A DNA stretch of 13,223 bases, taken from positions 1-13,223 of the forward strand of contig JAJNBR010000140.1 in assembly GCA_021156265.1 (NCBI GenBank), written 5' to 3'. The position numbers and the translations under genes are program-made. The notes under the pieces are model-generated. The model was not told the DNA's origin. It ran no database searches and saw only the letters and a list, made by a program, of their open reading frames with translations. Numbering within the stretch: the stretch's first letter is position 1; each line of letters starts with the position of its first letter. Below, in pieces: positions 7,841 through 13,223 of the stretch. Origin of the DNA: Flavipsychrobacter sp. GTDB taxonomy: Bacteria; Bacteroidota; Bacteroidia; Chitinophagales; Chitinophagaceae.

Positions 7841-9340
7841 CTAGGCAAAAAATCCGTGAATGAACCACTTAGGTGCATTGCCGGTATAAGGGCCAAGCCT
7901 GAATAGCCAGTAGCGGGCACCGTTATCATCTTCCACGCAGTAATAGTCGCGGTAGTGCCCGTTGCGGAGCCACCATTCCTGTTCTATCCGTTCAGGACCA
8001 TCGGCCTTGCTGATGTTGTGCAGCTGGCCTTTGTACTTGAACAGCATGGGTGGATAGTCGGGCATCTGTACTGTTACATCTATAAGTTCAGGCTTCGGTA
8101 ATAAATTGACAGGACGGGGCATATCTATACGCCACTCAGTTGTGGGCTTCTCCTGCAGTGATGCGGCTAGTTTGACCGATCGTTCAGGCCAGTAGCTTTC
8201 ATTAGGTAAATAGCGGTGAATGGTATGCATACCTGTTTTGCCGGCGATCCTGTCCAGCAGTTCCGCTACAGCTACATTATCACCATGGGTTTTGGCATTC
8301 CATAAAGCATCCTGCGCGCTGGTGAGCTCTTCAACAACGGGCGCTTCCAGTATAAATAGTTCAATGCCCAGGTCGGGCTCTATCTGCACTATCTTGTTCT
8401 CAAAGAGTTTGAACAAGTGCACAACATTTCTTGACGGGCGGTTGGTGCCGATGTCGATCTGCTGTATATTACCATCAATACGATAACATCTGAATATACA
8501 ACGCCTCAGACCTTTATCTTCTTTACCCAAACGATCGCACAGCTTTTCCAATAGTTGCTGTAATGCTATCCCGATCCCAGTTGCCGTACGGATAGGCTCG
8601 AGGCAGGGTAAACGTTCCTGGTAAGGCTCTATAGGCCTTACAGGTTGAATGATCTCTATCTCTTGTCCTAATGCCTGATCTAACCGTTGTAATAGGATTT
8701 GACCAAAGCGACGACGCAAAGCTGTACGCGGCATCCTGATAAAGCTGCCGATGGTATGTAGTCCAAGTTTATTCAGGCGCTCAAGTATACCCGGTTCTAA
8801 ACGCAAGGCAGCAGGTGGTAATGGCAATAAGGCATCCAATTGCCTGCCCGGTTTGATGATAGGTGTTACCTGCCCAAACCGTGAAATGGCCCATGCAGTT
8901 CCTGCAGTATCTGCCATGGCCGTACGTACATGATAGCCAAAATCTGAAAAGCGTGTGATCATATCTCTCAGATAAGCTTGTTCACCATTCCATAAATGCG
9001 CGCAACCGCTCACATCGAGCATGAGCCCATCAGGCGGGTCGAGTGCAACAATTGGTGTATAGCGGATGCACCATTCAGCGAGTGCATTTAAAAGTATATC
9101 GTCTTGTCCCGGTATGTCATTGAGCACCTGTAAAGAGGGAAGGATAGCCTTGCAATCAGCAACTACCATGTTTGGATAGATACCTTTGGCCTGAGCATCG
9201 GCACTGGCCGATTTGACTACCATTCGCCCACGTTCGGGTGCTGCAAACACAAAGGCTGTATCTTTCAACTCCGGCCGGCGGCGGATCATCCAGTCCGTCA
9301 TTAAATGACGAAACCATATGGCAACATACCGCTTTGACAT
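7841..9340 (-). CDS. imuB: ImuB, catalytically inactive Y-family polymerase homologue
   Basis: ImuB (499 residues) is the adaptor of the mutasome: it resembles a Y-family translesion polymerase, lacks activity, and links ImuA, DnaE2 and the sliding clamp. The Y-family core covers about residues 1-350. Where DinB has its two metal-binding Asp (V-D-M-D), this protein has I-W-F-R (Trp9, Arg11). The second site keeps Asp101 but has Pro102 instead of Glu. Inactivity is therefore expected. I see no clear clamp-binding QLxLF-type motif. The C-terminal part (RPVNLLPKPELIDV, then RIEQEWW, RDYYCVEDDNGARYWLFR) matches ImuB C-terminal regions. I chose the ATG at 9340: it follows the imuA stop at 9342 with a one-base gap, whereas the longer open frame to 9448 would overlap imuA and encode unrelated residues. 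Translational coupling is likely. Confidence 0.93.
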   Translation of the reverse strand: MSKRYVAIWFRHLMTDWMIRRRPELKDTAFVFAAPERGRMVVKSASADAQAKGIYPNMVVADCKAILPSLQVLNDIPGQDDILLNALAEWCIRYTPIVALDPPDGLMLDVSGCAHLWNGEQAYLRDMITRFSDFGYHVRTAMADTAGTAWAISRFGQVTPIIKPGRQLDALLPLPPAALRLEPGILERLNKLGLHTIGSFIRMPRTALRRRFGQILLQRLDQALGQEIEIIQPVRPIEPYQERLPCLEPIRTATGIGIALQQLLEKLCDRLGKEDKGLRRCIFRCYRIDGNIQQIDIGTNRPSRNVVHLFKLFENKIVQIEPDLGIELFILEAPVVEELTSAQDALWNAKTHGDNVAVAELLDRIAGKTGMHTIHRYLPNESYWPERSVKLAASLQEKPTTEWRIDMPRPVNLLPKPELIDVTVQMPDYPPMLFKYKGQLHNISKADGPERIEQEWWLRNGHYRDYYCVEDDNGARYWLFRLGPYTGNAPKWFIHGFFA

Positions 9341-9341
9341 A

Positions 9342-10082
9342 CTACCCGGTTTTGAGTCTTTCGTTTTTAATGATTGAGAACCGTTGCGGAGCAATAGAAT
9401 GGAACTGCCCGCCTTTCCATTCAAATTGCCAGGAGCCGGGCTTGCCATTCCTGACCTTAAGCAATTGTATATCCCAACGGGGGAAACCTACGCCGGGCAT
9501 GTCTCCTGATATGCTGGAAATGGGTTTTATCTTCCAGCGTGTAGTGCAAGCAACGGTGTTTTCACCCCTTGGTTGATAACGATGAATAAAGCCGGTAACG
9601 TTGCTGGCTTCTACTGCTAGCTGTAAGCGACGTGATTCTGTGAACCCCAGTTGGCTTAGCTCACCTATAACAACAGATAGCTCCTCACATTTTAATCCTT
9701 CTTCAATAGTCCATAATACCTGTTTGGGCCTATCCAGGTCAATAAAAATGATGCGCTCAGGATCTATACCGAAAACCTTTAAAGCAGGAGGGAAAATAGT
9801 GCGGCGTGCACTGATCCAGAGGCAAGGCCCTTTTTGCAGCATCAGTTGTCCCAGCAAACCACATAGGAAGCCATTAGTAGCAGCTGCATTTTCCGGGTTG
9901 GGACTGATGAATTCATGTACTGCTCCTGTGGGAAAGGTTTTATTGGGGAAGGCTCCTAACAATTCGCCAAGGTCAGGATTCACAGGCTGGCCAACTACTG
10001 GCTTTTTTGACTGCTGCAAAGAGAGCACCTCTTTTTGCAGTTGCTGCACGATCTCCCGTTTTGCCATCGCCAATTGACCCAT
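9342..10082 (-). CDS. imuA: ImuA, RecA-like mutasome protein
   Basis: ImuA (246 residues) is a RecA/SulA-like protein required with ImuB and DnaE2 for induced mutagenesis. Family patterns: FPTGAVHEFISPNPENAAATNGFLCGLLGQL (about residues 51-81, in place of a Walker A; no GKT/S is present), CLWISARRTIFPPALKVFGIDPERIIFID, and the C-terminal WDIQLLKVRNGKPGSWQFEWKGGQF. Absence of the Walker lysine is usual in this family. The ATG at 10082 is used; a second in-frame ATG at 10067 (MAKREIVQQLQ) is equally possible. It is the first gene of the cassette and is preceded by a promoter with a palindromic operator. The overlap-free one-base junction to imuB indicates a single transcript with imuB and the broken dnaE2. 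Confidence 0.9.
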   Translation of the reverse strand: MGQLAMAKREIVQQLQKEVLSLQQSKKPVVGQPVNPDLGELLGAFPNKTFPTGAVHEFISPNPENAAATNGFLCGLLGQLMLQKGPCLWISARRTIFPPALKVFGIDPERIIFIDLDRPKQVLWTIEEGLKCEELSVVIGELSQLGFTESRRLQLAVEASNVTGFIHRYQPRGENTVACTTRWKIKPISSISGDMPGVGFPRWDIQLLKVRNGKPGSWQFEWKGGQFHSIAPQRFSIIKNERLKTG

Positions 10083-10104
10083 TTGACTTCTATCTATCTG
10101 GTAT

Positions 10105-10136
10105 CGAAATTAGGTCGATTTGTACATTTGTACAAA
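10105..10136 (-). promoter_or_regulatory. Bacteroidota-type promoter of imuA-imuB-dnaE2
   Basis: On the minus strand, TTTG at 10136-10133 is followed after exactly 20 nt by TAATTTCG at 10112-10105, which matches TAnnTTTG in all but one base. Spacing is within the known 19-21 nt range. The predicted transcript would begin about 10098-10100, leaving a leader of roughly 16-18 nt before the ATG at 10082. The palindrome at 10118-10137 covers the -33 element and most of the spacer, a classic repressing position. Confidence 0.65.
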
Positions 10137-10137
10137 T
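10118..10137. promoter_or_regulatory. Perfect 20-bp palindrome, candidate SOS operator O1
   Basis: ATTTGTAC (10118-10125), spacer ATTT, GTACAAAT (10130-10137): both 8-bp arms are exactly complementary. The core TGTA-N6-TACA has the same spacing as the E. coli LexA box (CTGT-N8-ACAG), with TTGT/ACAA at the flanks. It overlaps the imuA promoter. Elsewhere imuAB-dnaE2 cassettes are known to be LexA-repressed. The actual regulator here, LexA or another S24-peptidase repressor, is not in the window. Confidence 0.7.
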
Positions 10138-10140
10138 ATT

Positions 10141-10158
10141 TTTGTTCAAATGTGCATA
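10141..10158. promoter_or_regulatory. Degenerate second operator copy O2
   Basis: Read on the minus strand, TATGCACATTTGAACAAA matches the O1 core TTTGTACATTTGTACAAA at 15 of 18 positions. The centres of O1 (10127.5) and O2 (10149.5) are 22 bp apart, about two helical turns, so two repressor dimers could bind the same face of the DNA. Confidence 0.5.
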
Positions 10159-10176
10159 TTAATTCAGCTATTTAGC

Positions 10177-10191
10177 GTTACCTGAGGTAAC
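10177..10191. repeat. 15-bp palindrome GTTACCT-G-AGGTAAC
   Basis: Seven-base arms are perfectly complementary around one central G. The odd centre and lack of a T-run argue for a protein-binding site rather than a terminator. It lies 94 bp upstream of the imuA ATG. Confidence 0.55.
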
Positions 10192-10209
10192 ATTCAACCC
10201 GGTGAGAAT

Positions 10210-10225
10210 GATAACCTTTGTTGTC
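10210..10225. repeat. Imperfect palindrome, copy 1 of GATAAC-CTTT-GTTRTC
   Basis: GATAAC and GTTGTC flank CTTT, with one mismatch between the arms (tolerated as G-U in RNA). A close copy in the same orientation occurs at 10319-10335. GATAAC here could also pair with GTTATC of that copy. Confidence 0.4.
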
Positions 10226-10240
10226 GTTTTAGGTGTTTTT

Positions 10241-10258
10241 CAGAGAACAACATCTCTG
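10241..10258. repeat. 6-bp stem-loop CAGAGA-N6-TCTCTG
   Basis: CAGAGA (10241-10246) and TCTCTG (10253-10258) are perfect complements around ACAACA. Five T precede the stem on the plus strand, which is A's after the stem on the minus strand, so it is not a terminator on either strand. Confidence 0.4.
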
Positions 10259-10318
10259 GGATATACACGTCAAATAATTGTTTTTCAATATTTTATGATG
10301 AAAAATCACAAAATACAT

Positions 10319-10335
10319 GATAAACCTTTGTTATC
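10319..10335. repeat. Imperfect palindrome, copy 2 of the GATAA-CCTTTG-TTATC element
   Basis: GATAAACCTTTGTTATC shares 15 of its 17 bases with copy 1 (one insertion and one substitution). The outer five bases on each side, GATAA and TTATC, are complementary. The two copies lie 109 bp apart in direct orientation. Confidence 0.4.
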
Positions 10336-10389
10336 ACCTCCCAAAACCGGTAGTTGCCTTACCCAGAATAATGTTATCCGAAGTTCAAT

Positions 10390-10442
10390 ATTCTGCGTTC
10401 TTAATTAACTGCTCAGTTCTTGCCAGGGTTCGCTCGCAGAAT
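10390..10442. repeat. 8-bp inverted repeat ATTCTGCG / CGCAGAAT enclosing a smaller hairpin
   Basis: ATTCTGCG (10390-10397) is complementary to CGCAGAAT (10435-10442). The loop contains a second short hairpin AACTG-CT-CAGTT. On the minus strand the outer stem would begin right at the predicted start from the TATATTTG element at 10451-10458, so a structured RNA 5' end is possible. Confidence 0.35.
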
Positions 10443-10450
10443 TTCCACTA

Positions 10451-10458
10451 CAAATATA
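10451..10458 (-). promoter_or_regulatory. Isolated -7-like element reading toward imuA
   Basis: The minus strand reads TATATTTG, a full TAnnTTTG match. TTTA lies 21 nt upstream, a three-of-four match to the -33 element. It would transcribe the structured intergenic region and possibly read into imuA, giving a leader of about 360 nt. AT-rich DNA produces such matches by chance. Confidence 0.3.
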
Positions 10459-10496
10459 CAACAAATTAACCATTCTAAGTAAATTGCTTATGCAAG

Positions 10497-10517
10497 AACA
10501 GCCCGTTTAGGGCTGTT
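10497..10517 (-). terminator. Hairpin downstream of the NlpC/P60 gene
   Basis: AACAGCCC and GGGCTGTT form a perfect 8-bp stem around a 5-nt loop, 21 bp after the stop codon at 10539. On the minus strand the stem is followed by CTTGC rather than a real T-run, so termination may be weak. Confidence 0.55.
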
Positions 10518-10538
10518 TCAATATTGTAATTTGAGAGA

Positions 10539-11270
10539 CTAACTTCTTGGAATCTGTCCGCCACCGGCAAACTTTTGTGCCCAGTAGTTTTCTTTCAGGC
10601 TGCTGATGGTAACGCCCTGTGTGGACGAGGCGTGAACGAATTTATCGTTGGCAAGGTATACACCCACGTGTGAAATACGTTTTCCTGTTGCCCGGACGCG
10701 GCCTTTGCGACGGGTATAGGTTGTAGTATAGAAGAATACCAGGTCACCTTCTTTCAATTGATCTGTAGTATACGCCATGGTGCAGGAGTTAAACTGCTCG
10801 AAGGCCGTACGCAGCAGGTTCATGCCAAATACGTTCTCATAAAGCCGTTGAACAAATGCCGAACAATCGATACCTGATTTGTCGTTGCCACCAAGACGAT
10901 AGCGTACACCATACCACTCATCGATAAAACTGTATAGCGGAAAATTGGTAATGGCCTGCGGAACAATGCTCAGCAGATCAGAATACTTTACCTGTAAAAC
11001 ATTAGTTACCGAGGGGTCGTACTTTTTAGACGTGTAATTGTCCGGTTTATTATTTCCGTAGGTATTTGACCACCTATCGTTATACTTGTAGTTGTTGTTA
11101 CCTCCCGTAGTATTGACGGTGCTATTGCAGTTGCCACCCAGGGCAATGCTATCTATGAATTTTGGTTTGCGATGCCAGCTATAGCCGGACTGCTTGCTGG
11201 TTGTGCAACTGGCAAGTGTTAGAAAGGCCGTAAGAGATGCACATGTGCATGCAGTCATCAAATATCTCAT
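10539..11270 (-). CDS. NlpC/P60 family lipoprotein, peptidoglycan endopeptidase
   Basis: A 243-residue cell-wall hydrolase of the NlpC/P60 cysteine peptidase family, which cuts peptide cross-bridges or stems in peptidoglycan. The N-terminus has a hydrophobic signal and lipobox LASC with the lipidated Cys at 22, so it should be anchored to a membrane in the periplasm. Residues about 45-80 are rich in Asn, Gly and Tyr and look like a flexible linker. The catalytic domain fills about 110-243: GIDCSAFV with Cys136, ISHVGVYL with His201, and FVHASS with His213 complete the triad. YRLGGNDKSGIDCSAFV is the classical entry motif. The gene has its own promoter-like elements upstream and a hairpin downstream. 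The substrate bond is not determinable here. Confidence 0.94.
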   Translation of the reverse strand: MRYLMTACTCASLTAFLTLASCTTSKQSGYSWHRKPKFIDSIALGGNCNSTVNTTGGNNNYKYNDRWSNTYGNNKPDNYTSKKYDPSVTNVLQVKYSDLLSIVPQAITNFPLYSFIDEWYGVRYRLGGNDKSGIDCSAFVQRLYENVFGMNLLRTAFEQFNSCTMAYTTDQLKEGDLVFFYTTTYTRRKGRVRATGKRISHVGVYLANDKFVHASSTQGVTISSLKENYWAQKFAGGGQIPRS

Positions 11271-11294
11271 CAGTTATCGCCCTTGGGAGTGTCG

Positions 11295-11326
11295 CAAAAA
11301 TATATTTATCAACTAAAGAATGCAAG
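11295..11326 (-). promoter_or_regulatory. Bacteroidota-type promoter of the NlpC/P60 gene
   Basis: On the minus strand CTTG (11326-11323) is followed after 20 nt by TATTTTTG (11302-11295), a full match to TAnnTTTG with correct spacing. The -7 element ends 24 bp before the ATG at 11270, giving a short leader. Confidence 0.65.
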
Positions 11327-11374
11327 CTTCGTGCCGATTTAACAATTCTTTAAACTGTTCTGCGCCAGTGTTTT

Positions 11375-11884
11375 TCAAGGTGTCTTATGATTATAACTAA
11401 GGCTTCTGCCCAGCCTCCAGCTTCCATTTTCAAGCAACCACACATGTGTAAACAGGGCAGTGCTGGTGAGCCGTTCGGGTTTGTCTTTTTCTATTGCATA
11501 GAAACTATGAGTACCGTTTTGTATGGCACCATACAGTTTTCCATTTTTTGTTAAAGGAAAAACTTCAAGCGAACCTTCGTTCAATTGGCGCTGCGGTTTG
11601 TATGGAAGTTTGCAGATGCCATCTTTTATGCTTGCAATGAAAGCTGCTTTGGATGACATGATACCAGCCTCGTCATGATAGAATTCGAAATTTTCGCTAA
11701 CCAGCTTTTCAAATTGTCCTATATCACATTTATTGAAACCCTCAGAAAATAGCAAGCTATCCTGCTTCTGTAATATCCGGTAAAGCGTATCTGATGCAGG
11801 CGCCTGTGCATATAGCAATGGCGTGCAGGCAATAAATGCTGCTAATGTGTATATGCGTATTGCCCAAGTGCCAGGGAAGACCAT
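11375..11884 (-). CDS. Secreted NTF2-like (DUF4440/SnoaL-type) protein
   Basis: A 169-residue protein with a Sec signal peptide (IYTLAAFIACTPLLYAQA, cut near residue 27) and no lipobox, so periplasmic or secreted. The mature part resembles the NTF2-like fold of DUF4440/SnoaL proteins: an opening helix (LYRILQKQDSLLFSEGFNKCDIGQFEKLVSENFEFYHDEAGIMSSKAAFIASI), then strands ending in the usual FTHVWLLENGSWRLGRSLSYNH. Many such domains have no known substrate, and none is suggested here. It starts 46 bp after the stop of the glycosyltransferase gene, so co-transcription is possible. The fold assignment is by pattern only. Confidence 0.82.
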   Translation of the reverse strand: MVFPGTWAIRIYTLAAFIACTPLLYAQAPASDTLYRILQKQDSLLFSEGFNKCDIGQFEKLVSENFEFYHDEAGIMSSKAAFIASIKDGICKLPYKPQRQLNEGSLEVFPLTKNGKLYGAIQNGTHSFYAIEKDKPERLTSTALFTHVWLLENGSWRLGRSLSYNHKTP

Positions 11885-11888
11885 GTTT

Positions 11889-11920
11889 TAAAACTAAGCG
11901 ATATAATGCGCCTGACCAAG
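11889..11920 (-). promoter_or_regulatory. Possible promoter of the NTF2-like gene, implying a near-leaderless mRNA
   Basis: The minus strand has CTTG (11920-11917), 20 nt, then TAGTTTTA (11896-11889), one base off TAnnTTTG. The -7 element ends only 4 bp before the ATG at 11884, so transcription would begin at or next to the start codon. Confidence 0.3.
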
Positions 11921-11930
11921 AAGCTGTGCA

Positions 11931-13169
11931 TTACCCCGCAGTTTGCATCGGTTTTTTATGAGCGGTTACGACAGGACTGGAACGGGAAAATGCTTTTTCA
12001 ATTCCGATAAAACAAACCAGGAACAGGAACGGTATCAAAGGCGCCTGGTAGCGCAAAATAGACAATGCGATTATTGACATTCCCATAGTAAGGCATGAAT
12101 AAATAAGTATCCACAACAATAACAGGTTGTATGGTTTGCTGCGTTTTCGCAGAAGCAGAATACCTGATATCAGTGATCCCAGCAAGATCGTTCCCACCAA
12201 TAGCCTGTTCACCAGTTCTATTTTATGGTTTTGCGAATCTGTGCCGTAAAAGCTACGCTTTAGTTTCAGCCAGAACAGTGCAACACCTGTGCCGGGATTG
12301 TCGGACAGGTATTTTTTGACGAAACTGATCTCATCTTCCGCCGGTTCAACGTGAGCGCGCTCTTTTAACGTATAATAGATATGGTAGAAAGAATCGGAGA
12401 GCACGGCTACCTTATTGGGTAGATCGATAGGCTCGCGGTATTTTTTATTATTAAAGCTGAGGCCGTCGCGGAAACCGGGTAAGCCGCCGGAGGCAATAAA
12501 GCCGCTGCCATATTTACTGTTGATATATTGCCAGGGAGCGATCGTCAATATAGCTGCCAGGAGAAATAGAGCTGGCTGCACCAGTTTTCTATGGCTAAGA
12601 AAAACAAGCAGGCATATAGAAAGGAGTAGTGCCAGCCCCTGCATCCGGGTGAGGATGGCAATGCCGGTAAGCAGACCGGCAGCAAGCAAGTTAGAGACCT
12701 TATTATTGCGCAGTGCAAACCATAACGCAAAGAGTGAACAGCAAATAAAGATCAGCTCACTGTTGACACCGCGTACCATAAATGAAAGTATGAAAGGGTT
12801 GAAGATCACAATAGTTGTTGCAAGTTGCTTCAGCAAGGTTGAAGCCTTATATCCGTAATGCTTCAGAAGCAGTTCAAATCCTAGCTGGATGAGTAAAGCA
12901 AACGCTGTGTGAAGCAATAATATTGCGACAGCTTTTCCTGCAAAACCGAATATTTTAAATGCTGTAAAATATACGAAGCTTGTAACCGGAGGATAGCGGT
13001 TATTAAGTTGTCCATTGACTATAAGAGTGCCTGTTGCCGAAAGCTGGTTGATCTGTTTCGTATAATCACCGAGGTCAGTATCCCATATGCCAATAAAATA
13101 TAACGTCGCCAGCGCTGTGGCTATTAGTATGTAGTTGACGTATTTATATATAGGCCCTGATGATTTCAT
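11931..13169 (-). CDS. GT-C-type integral membrane glycosyltransferase (GT39/ArnT-like)
   Basis: A 412-residue inner-membrane protein with about 9-11 hydrophobic segments. It fits the polyprenyl-phosphate-sugar-dependent glycosyltransferases (GT39/PMT_2-like), which transfer a sugar on the periplasmic side. The first membrane segment (about residues 11-28) is followed by an acidic loop, WDTDLGDYTKQINQL, with Asp30, Asp32 and Asp35, one of which may be the catalytic base. The loop continues GTLIVNGQLNNRYPPVTSFVYFTAFKIFG, the family's 'G...YPP...' pattern, and LLTGIAILTRMQGLALL matches the common GL..LTR segment. A soluble stretch at about 225-300 separates the last group of membrane segments. 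Acceptor and donor sugars are unknown, and no other glycan genes are visible nearby. The start is the ATG at 13169. Confidence 0.8.
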   Translation of the reverse strand: MKSSGPIYKYVNYILIATALATLYFIGIWDTDLGDYTKQINQLSATGTLIVNGQLNNRYPPVTSFVYFTAFKIFGFAGKAVAILLLHTAFALLIQLGFELLLKHYGYKASTLLKQLATTIVIFNPFILSFMVRGVNSELIFICCSLFALWFALRNNKVSNLLAAGLLTGIAILTRMQGLALLLSICLLVFLSHRKLVQPALFLLAAILTIAPWQYINSKYGSGFIASGGLPGFRDGLSFNNKKYREPIDLPNKVAVLSDSFYHIYYTLKERAHVEPAEDEISFVKKYLSDNPGTGVALFWLKLKRSFYGTDSQNHKIELVNRLLVGTILLGSLISGILLLRKRSKPYNLLLLWILIYSCLTMGMSIIALSILRYQAPLIPFLFLVCFIGIEKAFSRSSPVVTAHKKPMQTAG

Positions 13170-13223
13170 GATCAGTTAAAACGATCTAATACTAGCCAAG
13201 AAACAATAAAAATGCAAGTGGGA

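Larger units (their letters stand above)
10138..10538. other. Gene-free region with several inverted repeats between imuA and the NlpC gene
   Basis: This roughly 400-bp AT-rich stretch contains no ORF resembling a protein; the open frame at 10202-10408 (plus) is low in coding character. It holds O2, a 15-bp palindrome (10177-10191), two related imperfect palindromes (10210-10225 and 10319-10335), a hairpin (10241-10258), an 8-bp inverted repeat (10390-10397 with 10435-10442), a -7-like element (10451-10458, minus) and the terminator-like hairpin of the NlpC gene (10497-10517). It could encode a small RNA or a long imuA leader. I do not recognise any known RNA family in it. Confidence 0.5.

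Noticed and set aside
9341..9448. N-terminal extension of ImuB
   Set aside because: It overlaps the imuA 3' end in another frame and adds 36 residues unlike ImuB; the family start is the ATG at 9340.
10202..10408. 68-codon open frame on the plus strand between imuA and the NlpC gene
   Set aside because: Composition is not protein-like, it has no recognisable motif, promoter or ribosome site, and it crosses several inverted repeats.
1..13223. CRISPR array, insertion sequence, prophage or genomic-island boundary
   Set aside because: No regularly spaced repeats, transposase, integrase or phage protein was seen. The single tRNA has no visible repeat of its 3' end nearby.

Overview
The window looks like a chromosomal segment of a Bacteroidota member, most likely Chitinophagaceae or a close relative. 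This is inferred from promoter-like elements of the TTTG / TAnnTTTG type, the absence of clear Shine-Dalgarno sites, a lipoprotein whose Cys is followed by an acidic DKDD stretch, an imuA-imuB-dnaE2 cassette, and a tRNA without an encoded CCA end. Almost everything lies on the minus strand; only a small thioesterase gene and a tRNA-Met lie on the plus strand.

Layout from left to right. Positions 1-2495 (minus) carry a fumarylacetoacetate hydrolase (FAH) family enzyme, a bestrophin-like channel, a small secreted protein and the N-terminal part of uracil-DNA glycosylase, in that transcription order and with short gaps. From 2520 a hotdog-fold thioesterase runs divergently, only 24 bp from the FAH gene. 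It is followed by tRNA-Met (CAU) with its own promoter and by a strong hairpin that probably ends transcription from both sides. Positions 3182-4693 (minus) carry an RsuA/RluE-type rRNA pseudouridine synthase and a LamG-domain lipoprotein.

Positions 4757-10082 (minus) are the centre of interest: the DNA-damage mutagenesis cassette imuA - imuB - dnaE2 (imuC). imuA and imuB look intact and are tightly coupled. The polymerase gene dnaE2 is broken by two deletions, each shifting the reading frame, within about 115 bp. The remaining about 1,020 codons show no other lesion, so the damage is either recent or an assembly fault. Upstream of imuA is a Bacteroidota-type promoter overlapped by a perfect 20-bp palindrome. 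A degenerate second copy sits exactly 22 bp further upstream. The half-site geometry, TGTA-N6-TACA, equals that of the E. coli LexA box, so this is a good candidate SOS operator in a phylum where such sites are poorly described.

Positions 10138-10538 hold no convincing gene but several inverted repeats. Positions 10539-13169 (minus) carry an NlpC/P60 lipoprotein hydrolase, a secreted NTF2-like protein and a GT-C-type membrane glycosyltransferase. I saw no CRISPR array, insertion sequence, phage gene or integrase. The best candidates for something undescribed are the tandem operator in front of imuAB and the disrupted polymerase behind it.
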